In this document: positions 45,886-55,585 of the stretch, piece after piece
Layout: every line of letters begins with the position of its first letter
Numbering within the stretch: position 1 is the stretch's first letter
Assembly: GCA_029262335.1 (NCBI GenBank)
Contig: JAJCZQ010000031.1
Coordinates: 41,001-105,000, forward strand
Length of the DNA: 64,000 nucleotides
From: Deltaproteobacteria bacterium
GTDB lineage: Bacteria > Desulfobacterota_D > UBA1144 > Nemesobacterales > JAJCZQ01
Direction: 5' to 3'
The notes under the pieces: model-generated
Told to the model about the DNA's origin: nothing
The model's input: the letters and a program-made list of their open reading frames with translations, nothing else
Database searches by the model: none
Position numbers and translations under genes: made by a program

Positions 45886-45914
45886 ACTATGGCATAGCAA
45901 AAAAAAATTGTCAA
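45886..45914 (-). promoter_or_regulatory. Sigma70-like promoter of cspA-family gene
   Basis: On the minus strand TTGACA (45909-45914), a 17-base spacer and CATAGT (45886-45891) leave a short leader of roughly 35 bases, unlike the long leaders of cold-induced csp genes. Confidence 0.5.
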
Positions 45915-45995
45915 TAATAATTTTAACCCTGTTTAAAAATATCGTGTATAAACTTTTTGTCCGTTATATTTCCATTGGAAAATTAATTTATAAAT

Positions 45996-47138
45996 ATGAG
46001 CACTTTTAACAAAGAAGATTTAAGAAAACTTTTCCCAATTACGGAAAAATATATATATCTTGACCATGCGGGTGTTGCTCCTGTAAGCGTTATGGCGAGT
46101 AAAGCTGCCGCAGAGTATATGGAAAGTGCTACTCATAATGCAGAGTTTGATTACGATGATTTGATGGAAGAAGTAGAACAGGTCAGAAGTGATTTTGCTG
46201 ATTTAATTTCCTCGAAGCCCGAAGAAGTAGCATTTGTGAGAAATACTTCTCACGGTATCTCCCTTGTTGCAGGCGGGCTTGACTGGAAGGAAGGGGATTC
46301 GGTAATAATCTATGAAAAAACCTTCCCCGCCAACATCTATCCGTGGCTAAATCTCGAAAAAAAGGGCGTTAAAGTAAAGTTTATAAAAGCAGAAAAAGCT
46401 TTTTTTACACTCTCCGATATAGAAGATCTGGTAGATTCATCAACAAAGCTGATATCACTTAGCTCAGTGGAATTTACAAACAGCTACAGGGTTGACCTTG
46501 AATCGGTAGGCAGGTTTTGCAGGGAAAAGGGGATTTACTTTTTTGTAGATGCCATTCAGACCCTGGGCGTGTTTCCAATGGATGTAAAAAAGTTTAATAT
46601 TGATTTTCTGGCCGCAGACGGCCATAAATGGCTTTTGTCTCCGGAAGGTACAGGTATATTTTACTGTAGTAATGAGGTTGCTCCAAAGATTAACCCTCCT
46701 GTCCTTGGATGGAAATCAATCATTAATGAGTTTGAGTTTGAAAGGATAGATTTTAATTTAAAACCCAATGCACTTAAGTTTGAAGAAGGTTCCCAGTGCG
46801 CACTTGGCATTCTTACACTGGGTGCATCACTCAAGCTTCTAAGGGAATTTGGAATTCAAAATGTGCAAAATGAAATTCAGAGTCTAGGAGAGCTGATTAT
46901 TAAGCTTGCTACTGAAAGGGGTTTTGAGCTGAGCTGCCCGGCAAATAAAGACAGCAGGGGAGGAGCAGTTGTATTTAAAGGCAGTTTTGACCCCGAGGAA
47001 ATAAAAGAAAAACTGGGTGAAAAGAACATTATGGTCAAATCAAGAGGAGGCGGCCTTCGCGTTGCACCTCACATTTACAATACTGAAGAAGAGATAGAGG
47101 CCCTGTTCAGAGAGATTGATAATATTTTAAGAGGTTGA
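45996..47138 (+). CDS. Class V aminotransferase / cysteine desulfurase-like protein
   Basis: A 380-residue PLP enzyme. Seen are YLDHAGVAPVS, NTSHGISLVAGGLDW, the PLP Asp in FVDAIQTLGVFPMD and the Schiff-base Lys in AADGHKWLLSPEGTG. The IscS-type cysteine loop is not evident, so it fits the CsdA/isopenicillin-N-epimerase-like branch. Substrate unknown. Confidence 0.88.
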   Translation: MSTFNKEDLRKLFPITEKYIYLDHAGVAPVSVMASKAAAEYMESATHNAEFDYDDLMEEVEQVRSDFADLISSKPEEVAFVRNTSHGISLVAGGLDWKEGDSVIIYEKTFPANIYPWLNLEKKGVKVKFIKAEKAFFTLSDIEDLVDSSTKLISLSSVEFTNSYRVDLESVGRFCREKGIYFFVDAIQTLGVFPMDVKKFNIDFLAADGHKWLLSPEGTGIFYCSNEVAPKINPPVLGWKSIINEFEFERIDFNLKPNALKFEEGSQCALGILTLGASLKLLREFGIQNVQNEIQSLGELIIKLATERGFELSCPANKDSRGGAVVFKGSFDPEEIKEKLGEKNIMVKSRGGGLRVAPHIYNTEEEIEALFREIDNILRG

Positions 47139-47147
47139 TTATTTAAG

Positions 47148-47690
47148 ATGAAAACAAAACACTACTATATACTATCGGTTTTAATATTCATTGTGGGTGC
47201 AGTAATTTTTTCAATATATGTTTACAAAAATTATGTGGCCCTAAATGATTACCTTGTATCCATAGACATGCCGGGAACAGGAACAATCCGGATAGAGGCA
47301 CCCGGAGAATATGATCTTTATTATGAAGCAGAAGATGAAAGTAGTAATCTTTTGGAAGAAGATAATTCTATCCCTGATTTTGCTCTAAAGGTTCAGGGTG
47401 AAGACGGGAAATATATACCTGTAATTAAATCACCCACTGCAAAAGTATATAAATACATGAAAAGGATAGGTACTTCGGTTTTTCAAATTAACCCCGATAA
47501 AGCCGGAGTGTATGAAGTATCGGGAAACTATACAAATTCTGACAGGAACCAGCCCTTTAAATTAAAATATGACAGGGGATTTTCGGATAAACGCTCTGTT
47601 ACTGTAGTTAATGCCCAGGCTTTATTTCTTTTTCCTATAATTGTATCCTTATTACTGTTTTTATATGCTTATTCGAGAGAAAGGATTTAG
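47148..47690 (+). CDS. Membrane protein with periplasmic domain
   Basis: 180 residues, with membrane helices at about 7-29 and 155-174 and an extracytoplasmic beta-rich middle (GTGTIRIEAPGEYDLYYEAED). Function unknown. It lies 24 bases upstream of the PspC gene and is probably co-transcribed. Confidence 0.72.
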   Translation: MKTKHYYILSVLIFIVGAVIFSIYVYKNYVALNDYLVSIDMPGTGTIRIEAPGEYDLYYEAEDESSNLLEEDNSIPDFALKVQGEDGKYIPVIKSPTAKVYKYMKRIGTSVFQINPDKAGVYEVSGNYTNSDRNQPFKLKYDRGFSDKRSVTVVNAQALFLFPIIVSLLLFLYAYSRERI

Positions 47691-47714
47691 AAAATTGTAA
47701 AAGGAGCTTTTCAG

Positions 47715-47912
47715 ATGAAAAGACTTTACAGATCACAAAAAAATAAAATGATAGCAGGTATTTGCGGCGGTATTGCGGAGTATACAAATCAGGACCCGAC
47801 TCTTGTCAGGCTTTTGGTCGTTTTAGTCGGTGTTTTAACCGGAGTAGCTCCATTTATATTAATTTATATAATCAGCTGGTTTATTATTCCTTATGAAGAC
47901 GAGCAAAGCTGA
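47715..47912 (+). CDS. PspC-domain protein
   Basis: 65 residues: KRLYRSQKNKMIAGICGGIAEYTNQDPTLVRLLVVL followed by one or two hydrophobic helices. PspC domains sense or stabilise membranes in the phage-shock response. No pspA is nearby. AGGAGC precedes the ATG. Confidence 0.9.
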   Translation: MKRLYRSQKNKMIAGICGGIAEYTNQDPTLVRLLVVLVGVLTGVAPFILIYIISWFIIPYEDEQS

Positions 47913-47927
47913 TAAGTGAAATAGTCA

Positions 47928-48773
47928 ATGATTAAGTCAGTAGGTAAAAAAGTATGGGCATTTGATGTGGAATGGGTACCTGACCCTCTTGCGGGAAAGT
48001 TGCTCTATAAACTTCCCGACGATATGCCTGATAATGAAGTAATAAAAGAGATGTGGAAAAATGGAGGGGCAACGGAAGAAGACCCTATGCCGTTTCTTAA
48101 AATTACTCTTTGTAAGATTGTTTCATTATCAATGGTAACAAGGCATGAGGATGACGGCCAGGTAAATTTAACACTACGTTCCCTGCCGTCATTACCTATT
48201 AAAAGTGTAGAAACTGATGAAAAATATATAATCAGCACATTTCTCGATACTCTTGGAAGGCTAAAGCCCCAGATTGTGGGATACAATTCTGTTTCAGCTG
48301 ATTTAAAGATATTGATTCAAAGAGGCATAGCAAACGGAATAGAAGCCAGGCATTTCTCAAAACGTCCTGATAAACCGTGGGAAGGCGTGGACTACTTTTC
48401 GGACAGGAGTGACCACAACATAGATCTTATGAGAATACTAAGCGGCTGGGGCAAATCTACTCCCTCGCTAAATGAAATTGCAGTAGTCTCCGGTATCCCC
48501 GGCAAACTTGGCATAGACGGCAGTGAAGTGGCCCCGATGTGGCTTGAAGGCAGGATAAGTGAGATTGTAGCTTATAATGAGTATGACGCCCTTACAACAT
48601 ATCTTCTCTGGCTGAGGATTGCTCACTTTGCAGGACTTTTTAATGATAATGAATATGTAACCGAGCAGGAACTTGTAGAACAGCTTATAATTACCGAATC
48701 ACAAAAAGCTGAAAGAAAACACCTGTTAAATTTCCTCGAAGAATGGAAAAGGCTCAGCAGTTACCATTCCTGA
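47928..48773 (+). CDS. PolB-like 3'-5' exonuclease domain protein
   Basis: A 281-residue stand-alone exonuclease of the DnaQ/PolB type (PF10108-like). Exo I is FDVEWVPD, Exo II is in VGYNSVSADLKIL and Exo III YNEYDALTTYLLW. Metal-binding acids are in place. It probably trims nucleic acid 3' ends; its role is not known. Confidence 0.85.
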   Translation: MIKSVGKKVWAFDVEWVPDPLAGKLLYKLPDDMPDNEVIKEMWKNGGATEEDPMPFLKITLCKIVSLSMVTRHEDDGQVNLTLRSLPSLPIKSVETDEKYIISTFLDTLGRLKPQIVGYNSVSADLKILIQRGIANGIEARHFSKRPDKPWEGVDYFSDRSDHNIDLMRILSGWGKSTPSLNEIAVVSGIPGKLGIDGSEVAPMWLEGRISEIVAYNEYDALTTYLLWLRIAHFAGLFNDNEYVTEQELVEQLIITESQKAERKHLLNFLEEWKRLSSYHS

Positions 48774-48780
48774 AAAAGTT

Positions 48781-49716
48781 ATGAAAGATATCACCATAAT
48801 ATCACTATATAAATTTGTAAGTATTGCTGACACGGAAACCTTCCGAAAAGACCTCCTTGCAGAATGTAAGAGACTGGGAATTAAGGGGACTTTCATAATT
48901 GCCGCAGAAGGGATTAACGGTACTGTGGCGGGAACAAATGAAAATATAGAGTCTGTAATAACATTTCTTAAAAAAGATAAAAGGTTTGAAGATATTGAGT
49001 GTAAGTACTCATATGATAAAAAAATTCCTTTTTACAGAATGAAAGTAAAAATTAAAGATGAGTTAATTCCAATAGGTGTTGACGGTGTTGACCCAAGAGA
49101 AATTGTGGGAACATATGTAAACCCGGGCGAATGGAATGAGCTTGTGGAAGACCCCGATGTATTATTAATCGATGTAAGAAATCAGTACGAGATTGAGGTT
49201 GGAAGTTTTCAAGGTGCTGTAAACCCTGAAACAGATAATTTCCGTTATTTCCCCGAATTTGTTGAAAAGAACCTCGACCCGGATAAAAACCAAAAAGTTG
49301 CTATGTTTTGTACAGGCGGAATCAGGTGTGAAAAAGCTTCTTCCTATATGCTTTCCAAAGGATTTAAAGAAGTCTTTCATTTAAAGGGCGGGATCTTAAA
49401 ATATCTTGAGGATATGCCAAAAGAAAACAGCCTCTGGGACGGTGAATGTTTTGTCTTTGATAACCGTACTTCAGTTGACCATGATCTTGAAAATGGGGTA
49501 CATGACCTTTGCCATAACTGTAGGTTCCCTGTGTCTCCTGCGGATATGGAATCCGAATATTTCGAGAAAGGTGTTTCATGTCCAAGGTGCCATGATTCAA
49601 TAACACCGGAGAGGAGAACATCACTTGAGGAACGCAACAGGCAGATCAGACTTGCAAAAGAAAGAAACCAGTCTCATCTGGGTGTTAACCAGAGAAGAAA
49701 AACCAAAATCAGATAG
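48781..49716 (+). CDS. trhO: tRNA uridine(34) hydroxylase TrhO (rhodanese family)
   Basis: 311 residues: an acylphosphatase-like N-domain (AAEGINGTVAG), a rhodanese domain with catalytic C177 (CTGGIRCEKAS), and a C-terminal zinc region (CHNC, CPRC). YceA/TrhO makes 5-hydroxyuridine at the tRNA wobble base using molecular oxygen, which agrees with an aerobic host. It starts 7 bases after the exonuclease gene. Confidence 0.92.
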   Translation: MKDITIISLYKFVSIADTETFRKDLLAECKRLGIKGTFIIAAEGINGTVAGTNENIESVITFLKKDKRFEDIECKYSYDKKIPFYRMKVKIKDELIPIGVDGVDPREIVGTYVNPGEWNELVEDPDVLLIDVRNQYEIEVGSFQGAVNPETDNFRYFPEFVEKNLDPDKNQKVAMFCTGGIRCEKASSYMLSKGFKEVFHLKGGILKYLEDMPKENSLWDGECFVFDNRTSVDHDLENGVHDLCHNCRFPVSPADMESEYFEKGVSCPRCHDSITPERRTSLEERNRQIRLAKERNQSHLGVNQRRKTKIR

Positions 49717-49800
49717 ATTTATATTTCTTAATGAATTCTTAACGATTATGGATTAAGTTTAATAAAATATTGTTTACCAAAGCCCCATAAATAATTCTTA

Positions 49801-51123
49801 ATGGCAACTCAGCGAAAAATCTTTGTACTTGATACCAATGTAATTCTCCACGACAGTTCATGTCTTAATAATTTTCAGGAACATGACATTGTCATCCCCA
49901 TCAATGTAATCGAAGAGCTTGACCAGTTTAAAAAAGGGAATGAGTCCGTAAACTTTCATGCCCGGGAATTTGTAAGGACACTTGATGCTCTTGCAGGTGA
50001 CAAACTCTTTTCAAAAGGGATTAAAATCAGTGATAACAACGGGCGCCTTGCAATAAGGCTTAATGAGAAGTTCCATGATGAGATGATCGCCAATTTTGAC
50101 AGCAGTATTACAGACCACAAAATCCTTAATACTGCTTATTCCGTCCATAAAGAAAACCGGTCCAAGCAGGTAGTGCTTGTAACCAAAGATGTAAATTTAA
50201 GAATGAAGGCAAAATCAATTGGCCTTCCGTCCCAGGACTATAAATCAGACCAGGTAAAGGATATTTCCAGTATTTATAAGGGCAACAGGATTGTTGAGGA
50301 AATGCCCTCGGAACTTATTGATCAACTTTATAAAAAACCTTTTGAAATAGGTGTGGAGAATGTAGGCAGCAATATTGTTCCAAATGAATACCTTATTCTC
50401 AGGAATGGAAAGAAATCAGCGCTTGGCCATTTTAATGCTGAAACTGATAAAATTGAAAGGATTAGCAAGACAGAGGCTTTCGGTATTAACTCCCGAAATG
50501 CAGAGCAGGCATTTGCACTTGATGCACTGCTTAATGAAGATATAAAACTCGTATCGATCTCTGGAAAAGCCGGCACAGGTAAAACACTGCTTTCCCTTGC
50601 CGCAGCAATTGAGAAAAGAAAAAGCTATCTTCAAATCTATATAGCAAGGCCCATTGTGCCTTTAAGTAACAGGGACATTGGTTATCTCCCCGGGGATGTA
50701 AATGAAAAACTGCTCCCTTATATGCAGCCGCTTTATGATAATCTCGGAGTGGTACAGAACCAGTTTAATAAAACAGACCGCAACTATAAGATTATAGAAA
50801 ATATGCTCAAGGAAGAGAAACTCAAGATTGAGCCGCTTTCCTATATAAGAGGCAGGAGCATTGTAAGGGTATTTTTTATTGTTGACGAAGCACAGAACCT
50901 GACCCCACATGAGGTTAAGACCATAATAACAAGAGCCGGAGAAGGTACAAAAATCATATTTACCGGTGATATCTTCCAGATAGACCACCCTTATCTCGAC
51001 AGTCTTTCAAATGGCTTGAGTTATCTCATTGAAAAAATGAAGGGCCAGAATATTTATGCTCACATTAATCTGGAAAAGGGCGAACGGTCGGAACTTGCCG
51101 AAATGGCAAGTAATTTACTTTAA
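49801..51123 (+). CDS. PhoH family protein (PIN-PhoH fusion)
   Basis: 440 residues. Residues 1-145 form a PIN domain (FVLDTNVILHD), and the rest is a PhoH/YlaK ATPase with Walker A SGKAGTGKTLLS and FIVDEAQNLTPHEVKT. PhoH2-type proteins are RNA helicases with ribonuclease activity. Confidence 0.93.
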   Translation: MATQRKIFVLDTNVILHDSSCLNNFQEHDIVIPINVIEELDQFKKGNESVNFHAREFVRTLDALAGDKLFSKGIKISDNNGRLAIRLNEKFHDEMIANFDSSITDHKILNTAYSVHKENRSKQVVLVTKDVNLRMKAKSIGLPSQDYKSDQVKDISSIYKGNRIVEEMPSELIDQLYKKPFEIGVENVGSNIVPNEYLILRNGKKSALGHFNAETDKIERISKTEAFGINSRNAEQAFALDALLNEDIKLVSISGKAGTGKTLLSLAAAIEKRKSYLQIYIARPIVPLSNRDIGYLPGDVNEKLLPYMQPLYDNLGVVQNQFNKTDRNYKIIENMLKEEKLKIEPLSYIRGRSIVRVFFIVDEAQNLTPHEVKTIITRAGEGTKIIFTGDIFQIDHPYLDSLSNGLSYLIEKMKGQNIYAHINLEKGERSELAEMASNLL

Positions 51124-51164
51124 TATATTTGAAGTTTCCCAAATGATGTTTATCTTAAGAGATT

Positions 51165-51560
51165 ATGGAACGTTTAAACATTTTGTTTGACGGTGTTTGT
51201 AATTTATGCAGCGGGTTTGTCGTGTTTACCATAAAACGGGATCCCGGTGCAAAATTCAAATTTGCCTCCCTTCAGTCTGATGAGGGTGAGAAACTCCAAA
51301 AAGAGTTTGGTATAGATCCAGATAACATAAAAACGATGGTTCTTGTTGAGGAAGATAAATACTACATTAAATCGGATGCGGCTTTAAGGATATTTAAACG
51401 CCTCAGTGGTATGTGGCCTGCCCTTTACTATCTTATCTATATTCCGCGTCCCGTTAGAAATTTTGTATACGATTTGGTTGCAAATAATCGTTACAGGTGG
51501 TTTGGGAAAAAAGACCAGTGTATGCTCCCGACACCTGAACTAAAAAAGAGGTTCCTTTAA
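51165..51560 (+). CDS. DCC-family thiol-disulfide oxidoreductase (DUF393)
   Basis: 131 residues with the family motif LFDGVCNLCSG near the N-terminus and KFASLQSDEG; the C-terminal region has several aromatic residues. The CxxC pair suggests thiol redox activity. Confidence 0.9.
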   Translation: MERLNILFDGVCNLCSGFVVFTIKRDPGAKFKFASLQSDEGEKLQKEFGIDPDNIKTMVLVEEDKYYIKSDAALRIFKRLSGMWPALYYLIYIPRPVRNFVYDLVANNRYRWFGKKDQCMLPTPELKKRFL

Positions 51561-51606
51561 TATTTGCCCGTGTTTTCCAGTATAATAAATTCCCGGAATA
51601 AATGCC

Positions 51607-53199
51607 ATGATTAGCTTTAAAATTGCTGACCAGGACTGGGAATTTAACGAAGTCCATAAATTAAATTATGAAACCTTTGTCGAGGAGATCCCCCAGCACC
51701 ACACTAATGCTGAAAAGACCCTTGTAGATAAATTTCATGAAGAAAACAACTATATTATCTGCCTCAAAGAAGGAGCCGTTGCCGGGATGATCGCGGTAAG
51801 GGACAAACAACCTTTTTCCCTTGATCTCAAACTTGAAAACCTAAAAGAATATATTCCCGGCCATAGTGCTGTATGTGAGTTAAGGCTGCTGTCTATAAAG
51901 AAAGGTGAAAGAAACCGGAAAATAATTAAAGGCCTTTTTGAGTATCTTGCCGAATATTGTGAACGGATGAAGTATGACCTGGCAATAATCTCTGCAACAA
52001 CAACGCAGGAAAGACTCTATAAAGCACTGGGGTTTAAACCCTTTGGCCCTTTGGTCGGGACAAACGGTGCACGCTACCAGCCAATGTTTCTGACACCAAA
52101 CTCGTATTTTATATTTAAAAACAAAACAAAAGTGCTAAATGGACTGTCAGCCCAACCTAAGAATAACTGCAAGATTTTATTTCAGCCCGGGCCTGTAAAT
52201 GTAAAAGACGAGGTCGAGGAAGCATTTAATTTAAGACCAATATCCCACAGATCAGCCGAATTTAAAAAACTGCTGAAAGATACTGAGAATAGATTGGGCG
52301 AATTAACTAAATGTAATTTTTCCCGGGTACTTATGGGTTCCGGGACTCTTGCCAATGATCATATTGCAGCCCAACTGTCAGTACTAAAAGGGAAGGGTCT
52401 TATAGTCCAAAACGGTGAGTTTGGCGAAAGGCTTGTTGATCATGCAGTGAGGTTTAATCTTGATTTTGACACTCTTGAGAAGGAGTGGGGTGAAACTTTT
52501 GATTACGGTGAAATTTCAAATAAAACAAAAGAAAACTCTTATGACTGGATGTGGTTTGTACACTGCGAAACTTCTACAGGGATTCTTAATGATCTGGAAA
52601 CATTAAAATCGATTTGCAGTGCAAAGAATATATTACTTTGTGCCGACTGTATTAGCTCTATTGGTGCTGTTCACACAGATCTAAGTGGCGTTTATCTTGC
52701 ATCCGGCGCCAGCGGCAAAGCCCTTGCTGCTTATCCGGGCCTGTGCTTTGTTTTATATGACAAAGAAGTGAAGCCGAATAAATCAATCCCCCGTTATCTT
52801 GATCTGGGTAATCATTCCAGTTCGGATGGGGTTCCTTTTACGTTGTCTTCAAATCTACTTTATGCCCTGAACAGGTCTTTACAGCTGACTGAAATTAATA
52901 AAAACAGGGACTTTGCCTTCGGTGTTGGCGAAGTTATACGCGAAACACTTAAGGAAATGGGACTTGAGATTATTAATGACAGGGAATATTCCTCTCCGGC
53001 TGTTATTACCTTTAAAATCAGCAATAAAATTAGTTCGGCCTCGGTAGGGGAAGAACTTGAAAAGCAAAATGTGTTTCTTAGTTACAGAAGTGATTACCTG
53101 TCTGACAGAAACCTCATGCAGTTTGCACTGATGGGCGATTATGATTACAAGGATATGGAGATTTCACTTAAGACGCTAAGCTCCTTGCTTTCCGAATAA
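51607..53199 (+). CDS. GNAT acetyltransferase-class V aminotransferase fusion
   Basis: 530 residues. Residues 1-170 look like a GNAT domain (CELRLLSIKKGERNRKIIKGL, then LYKALGFKPFGPL). Residues 188-530 are a class V PLP aminotransferase of the alanine-glyoxylate/serine-pyruvate type: FQPGPVNV, HRSAEF, D347 (CADCISSIGAVHTDL) and Schiff-base K371 (GASGKALAAYPG). One uninterrupted frame joins them by a short linker. Substrates unknown. Confidence 0.85.
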   Translation: MISFKIADQDWEFNEVHKLNYETFVEEIPQHHTNAEKTLVDKFHEENNYIICLKEGAVAGMIAVRDKQPFSLDLKLENLKEYIPGHSAVCELRLLSIKKGERNRKIIKGLFEYLAEYCERMKYDLAIISATTTQERLYKALGFKPFGPLVGTNGARYQPMFLTPNSYFIFKNKTKVLNGLSAQPKNNCKILFQPGPVNVKDEVEEAFNLRPISHRSAEFKKLLKDTENRLGELTKCNFSRVLMGSGTLANDHIAAQLSVLKGKGLIVQNGEFGERLVDHAVRFNLDFDTLEKEWGETFDYGEISNKTKENSYDWMWFVHCETSTGILNDLETLKSICSAKNILLCADCISSIGAVHTDLSGVYLASGASGKALAAYPGLCFVLYDKEVKPNKSIPRYLDLGNHSSSDGVPFTLSSNLLYALNRSLQLTEINKNRDFAFGVGEVIRETLKEMGLEIINDREYSSPAVITFKISNKISSASVGEELEKQNVFLSYRSDYLSDRNLMQFALMGDYDYKDMEISLKTLSSLLSE

Positions 53200-53259
53200 T
53201 AATCCCAGTTATAAATTAAACATTCTGATTATATAATTTAAATAATCTACAAGTAAAAG

Positions 53260-54447
53260 GTGAATGGATTGAAGTGTCCTAAATGCTATTTGATACACCC
53301 TGATAATACGAAGCAGTGCTATTGCGGCCATGAGTTTAATGCGTCGGCAAATACTGATATCAAGGATGTATTTGCTTCAGGAGAAAACAGTGCGGTCAGG
53401 AAATTGAAATTTCATGGAAAGGGTTATGATCTCTTCAGTATTTTTATAGTTAACGTACTTCTTACAGTTGTAACACTTGGTATTTACTACTTTTGGGGGA
53501 AGGTGAAGATTAAAAGATATCTTTATTCCCAGCTCGAGTTTGACGGTGACAGATTTACATTCCATGGTAAGGGCAGGGAGCTCTTTATTGGCGGTATAAT
53601 CGGTCTTGTTTTACTTGGGATTACAATTGGTATTCAACACCTTTTAGAAACTTCCGAGGATAAATATTTAATAGCCGGAAGCATTATTCTTTTTTTAATT
53701 ATGTTTTCACTCGTACCTGTAATATTTGTTCTTTCCAGAAGGTATTACCTCTCACGCAGTTCCTGGAGGGGAATAAGATTTTCCTTTAGGGGAGGCATAA
53801 GAGCATTTTACAGGGTACTTGCTGGTGGTGTATTACTTACTATGGTAACTTTGGGCCTTTATTCCCCAATACTCAGAAACAGGATAAAACATTATTTTAT
53901 TGGAAACAGCTATTTCGGGACCCAGAAATTTAGTTATAACGGCGATGGTATGGAAGTATTTAAGCAGTATGCCAAGGCTTTTTTTCTGTATGTACCCCTG
54001 ACGGCACTTGTAATATTTCTTGTGATTTCTATAGTAGGAATTTTGCTGGGTTTTGTTATAGGTAAAGATATTAAATCCATAGCTATAGTGGTTGCCACCA
54101 TATGTACTTATTTTTCTATTTATGTGGTCTTTTACTGGTTTGAATTCTGGTTTACAAAGTACGTGTGGAACCATACCAGTTTTATGAATGCTGCGTTCAG
54201 CCTTGAGATGGACTTTATTCCATATCTGAAACTTAAAACAGGCAATCTGCTTATTTATATATTTACTCTAGGCCTCGGCTGGCCATGGGCCGCAGTAAGG
54301 AACAACAGGTTTCTAGCGGAAAGGCTTGTTCTTACAGGTGATTTGGATTTTGAATTAATCAGACAGGAATTTGTTGAAGCTTCTGCTACCGGGGAGTCTG
54401 TTGCTGATATTTTTGATATTGGAGCCGGGCTTGATATCGGTATTTAG
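53260..54447 (+). CDS. DUF898 (YjgN-like) membrane protein with zinc ribbon
   Basis: 395 residues. A zinc ribbon (CPKC, then CYCGHEF) precedes a DUF898 membrane core of about seven helices (KVKIKRYLYSQLEFDGDRFTFHGKGRELFIG is split across loops). Function unknown. GTG 53260 or TTG 53269 may be the start; AAAGG at 53256-53260 favours the TTG. The M48 protease gene follows after 3 bases. Confidence 0.85.
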   Translation: MNGLKCPKCYLIHPDNTKQCYCGHEFNASANTDIKDVFASGENSAVRKLKFHGKGYDLFSIFIVNVLLTVVTLGIYYFWGKVKIKRYLYSQLEFDGDRFTFHGKGRELFIGGIIGLVLLGITIGIQHLLETSEDKYLIAGSIILFLIMFSLVPVIFVLSRRYYLSRSSWRGIRFSFRGGIRAFYRVLAGGVLLTMVTLGLYSPILRNRIKHYFIGNSYFGTQKFSYNGDGMEVFKQYAKAFFLYVPLTALVIFLVISIVGILLGFVIGKDIKSIAIVVATICTYFSIYVVFYWFEFWFTKYVWNHTSFMNAAFSLEMDFIPYLKLKTGNLLIYIFTLGLGWPWAAVRNNRFLAERLVLTGDLDFELIRQEFVEASATGESVADIFDIGAGLDIGI

Positions 54448-54450
54448 CTG

Positions 54451-55581
54451 ATGAAAAAACTGGAATACGATGCATATTTCTACGACGGCCAGTCAGCAAA
54501 TAAAAATACAGCCAGGGTACTTATACAGTCTGACGGTCTGTTAATTAAATCAGAAAAAAAAGAAGATATACTCTGGCAATATGAAGATATTCGCCAGAAT
54601 GAAGAAGTTTACAGTGATAGAGAAACACACCTTGTAAATCAAAACCATCCAAATAAAAAACTTATTATTGATGAACCGCATTTTCTTTCGGTAGTAAAGA
54701 AAATAATTCCCACTATCAGGTTTTATGACCCGCCGAGACTGATATCGCTCCGGAGAATTGCATTATTTGGAGTTTTACTACTACTTTTTCTTATTCCCTT
54801 TTCTTATTTTGTCCTGATCCCTGCTTTTTCTGAAATCGTAGCAAAAAGAATCCCGGTAAGTTTTGAGGAGAGGCTTTCAACTCCATACCTCACTATGCTT
54901 GTTCCGTTGGAGAGCCGGTGCAGCGGAAATAAAAACTATCAAAAAATTGAAGAAATTTTTAAGACGCTAACGGCAACAATCCCGGAAAGTGAATATGACT
55001 TTAAGCTCTATATAGTTAAGAGTGATATTGTAAATGCATTTGCACTTCCGGGTGGACATATAGTTCTTTACAGTGGTCTGCTTCAGCATACAGACCGGCC
55101 TGAGCAGGTAGCCGGGGTGCTTGCCCACGAAATCCAGCACATAACTAATCGACATGGCACTGAATCTCTTGTCAGGGATTATTCGCTTGGAGTATTGCTG
55201 TCTTTAATAACTAACGATACCAGGACTGTCGAACAGACCGTTGGCCTTGCCAAATATCTGGGCCTCATGAATTACAGCCGTGAAAATGAGTCTGAGGCTG
55301 ACGCCGGTGGAATGAAAATGCTTGAAGATGCAGGGATCGACCCCGAGGGTATGGTGGAATTCTTTGAGATTCTGAACAAACAGTCCGGTGATGTCCCTGA
55401 TTCACTAAAATATTTTTCCACTCATCCGCAGACTGAGGACAGGATATCAAAGCTCAAAGAGATGTCACGAGGTATGAATTATAAACCTGCCAGTATATAC
55501 AGCAAGAAAGAATGGGAAGAGATAAAAACGGTCTGCAGCGGAATTCTAACCAAAGAGTTTAGCCCGTGGGGCATTAATTAA
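54451..55581 (+). CDS. M48-family membrane metalloprotease
   Basis: 376 residues. A cytoplasmic N-domain (1-100), a membrane helix (about 105-130) and an M48 domain with HEIQH as zinc site and a downstream Glu (NESEADAGG). It resembles LoiP/YcaL-type proteases that act on membrane or envelope proteins. The pairing with DUF898 suggests a functional link. Confidence 0.88.
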   Translation: MKKLEYDAYFYDGQSANKNTARVLIQSDGLLIKSEKKEDILWQYEDIRQNEEVYSDRETHLVNQNHPNKKLIIDEPHFLSVVKKIIPTIRFYDPPRLISLRRIALFGVLLLLFLIPFSYFVLIPAFSEIVAKRIPVSFEERLSTPYLTMLVPLESRCSGNKNYQKIEEIFKTLTATIPESEYDFKLYIVKSDIVNAFALPGGHIVLYSGLLQHTDRPEQVAGVLAHEIQHITNRHGTESLVRDYSLGVLLSLITNDTRTVEQTVGLAKYLGLMNYSRENESEADAGGMKMLEDAGIDPEGMVEFFEILNKQSGDVPDSLKYFSTHPQTEDRISKLKEMSRGMNYKPASIYSKKEWEEIKTVCSGILTKEFSPWGIN

Positions 55582-55585
55582 TGCT

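Noticed and set aside
49736..49746. TTCTTAACGAT as a remnant of the dispersed repeat
   Set aside because: Only 11 AT-rich bases match block 1; chance is sufficient.
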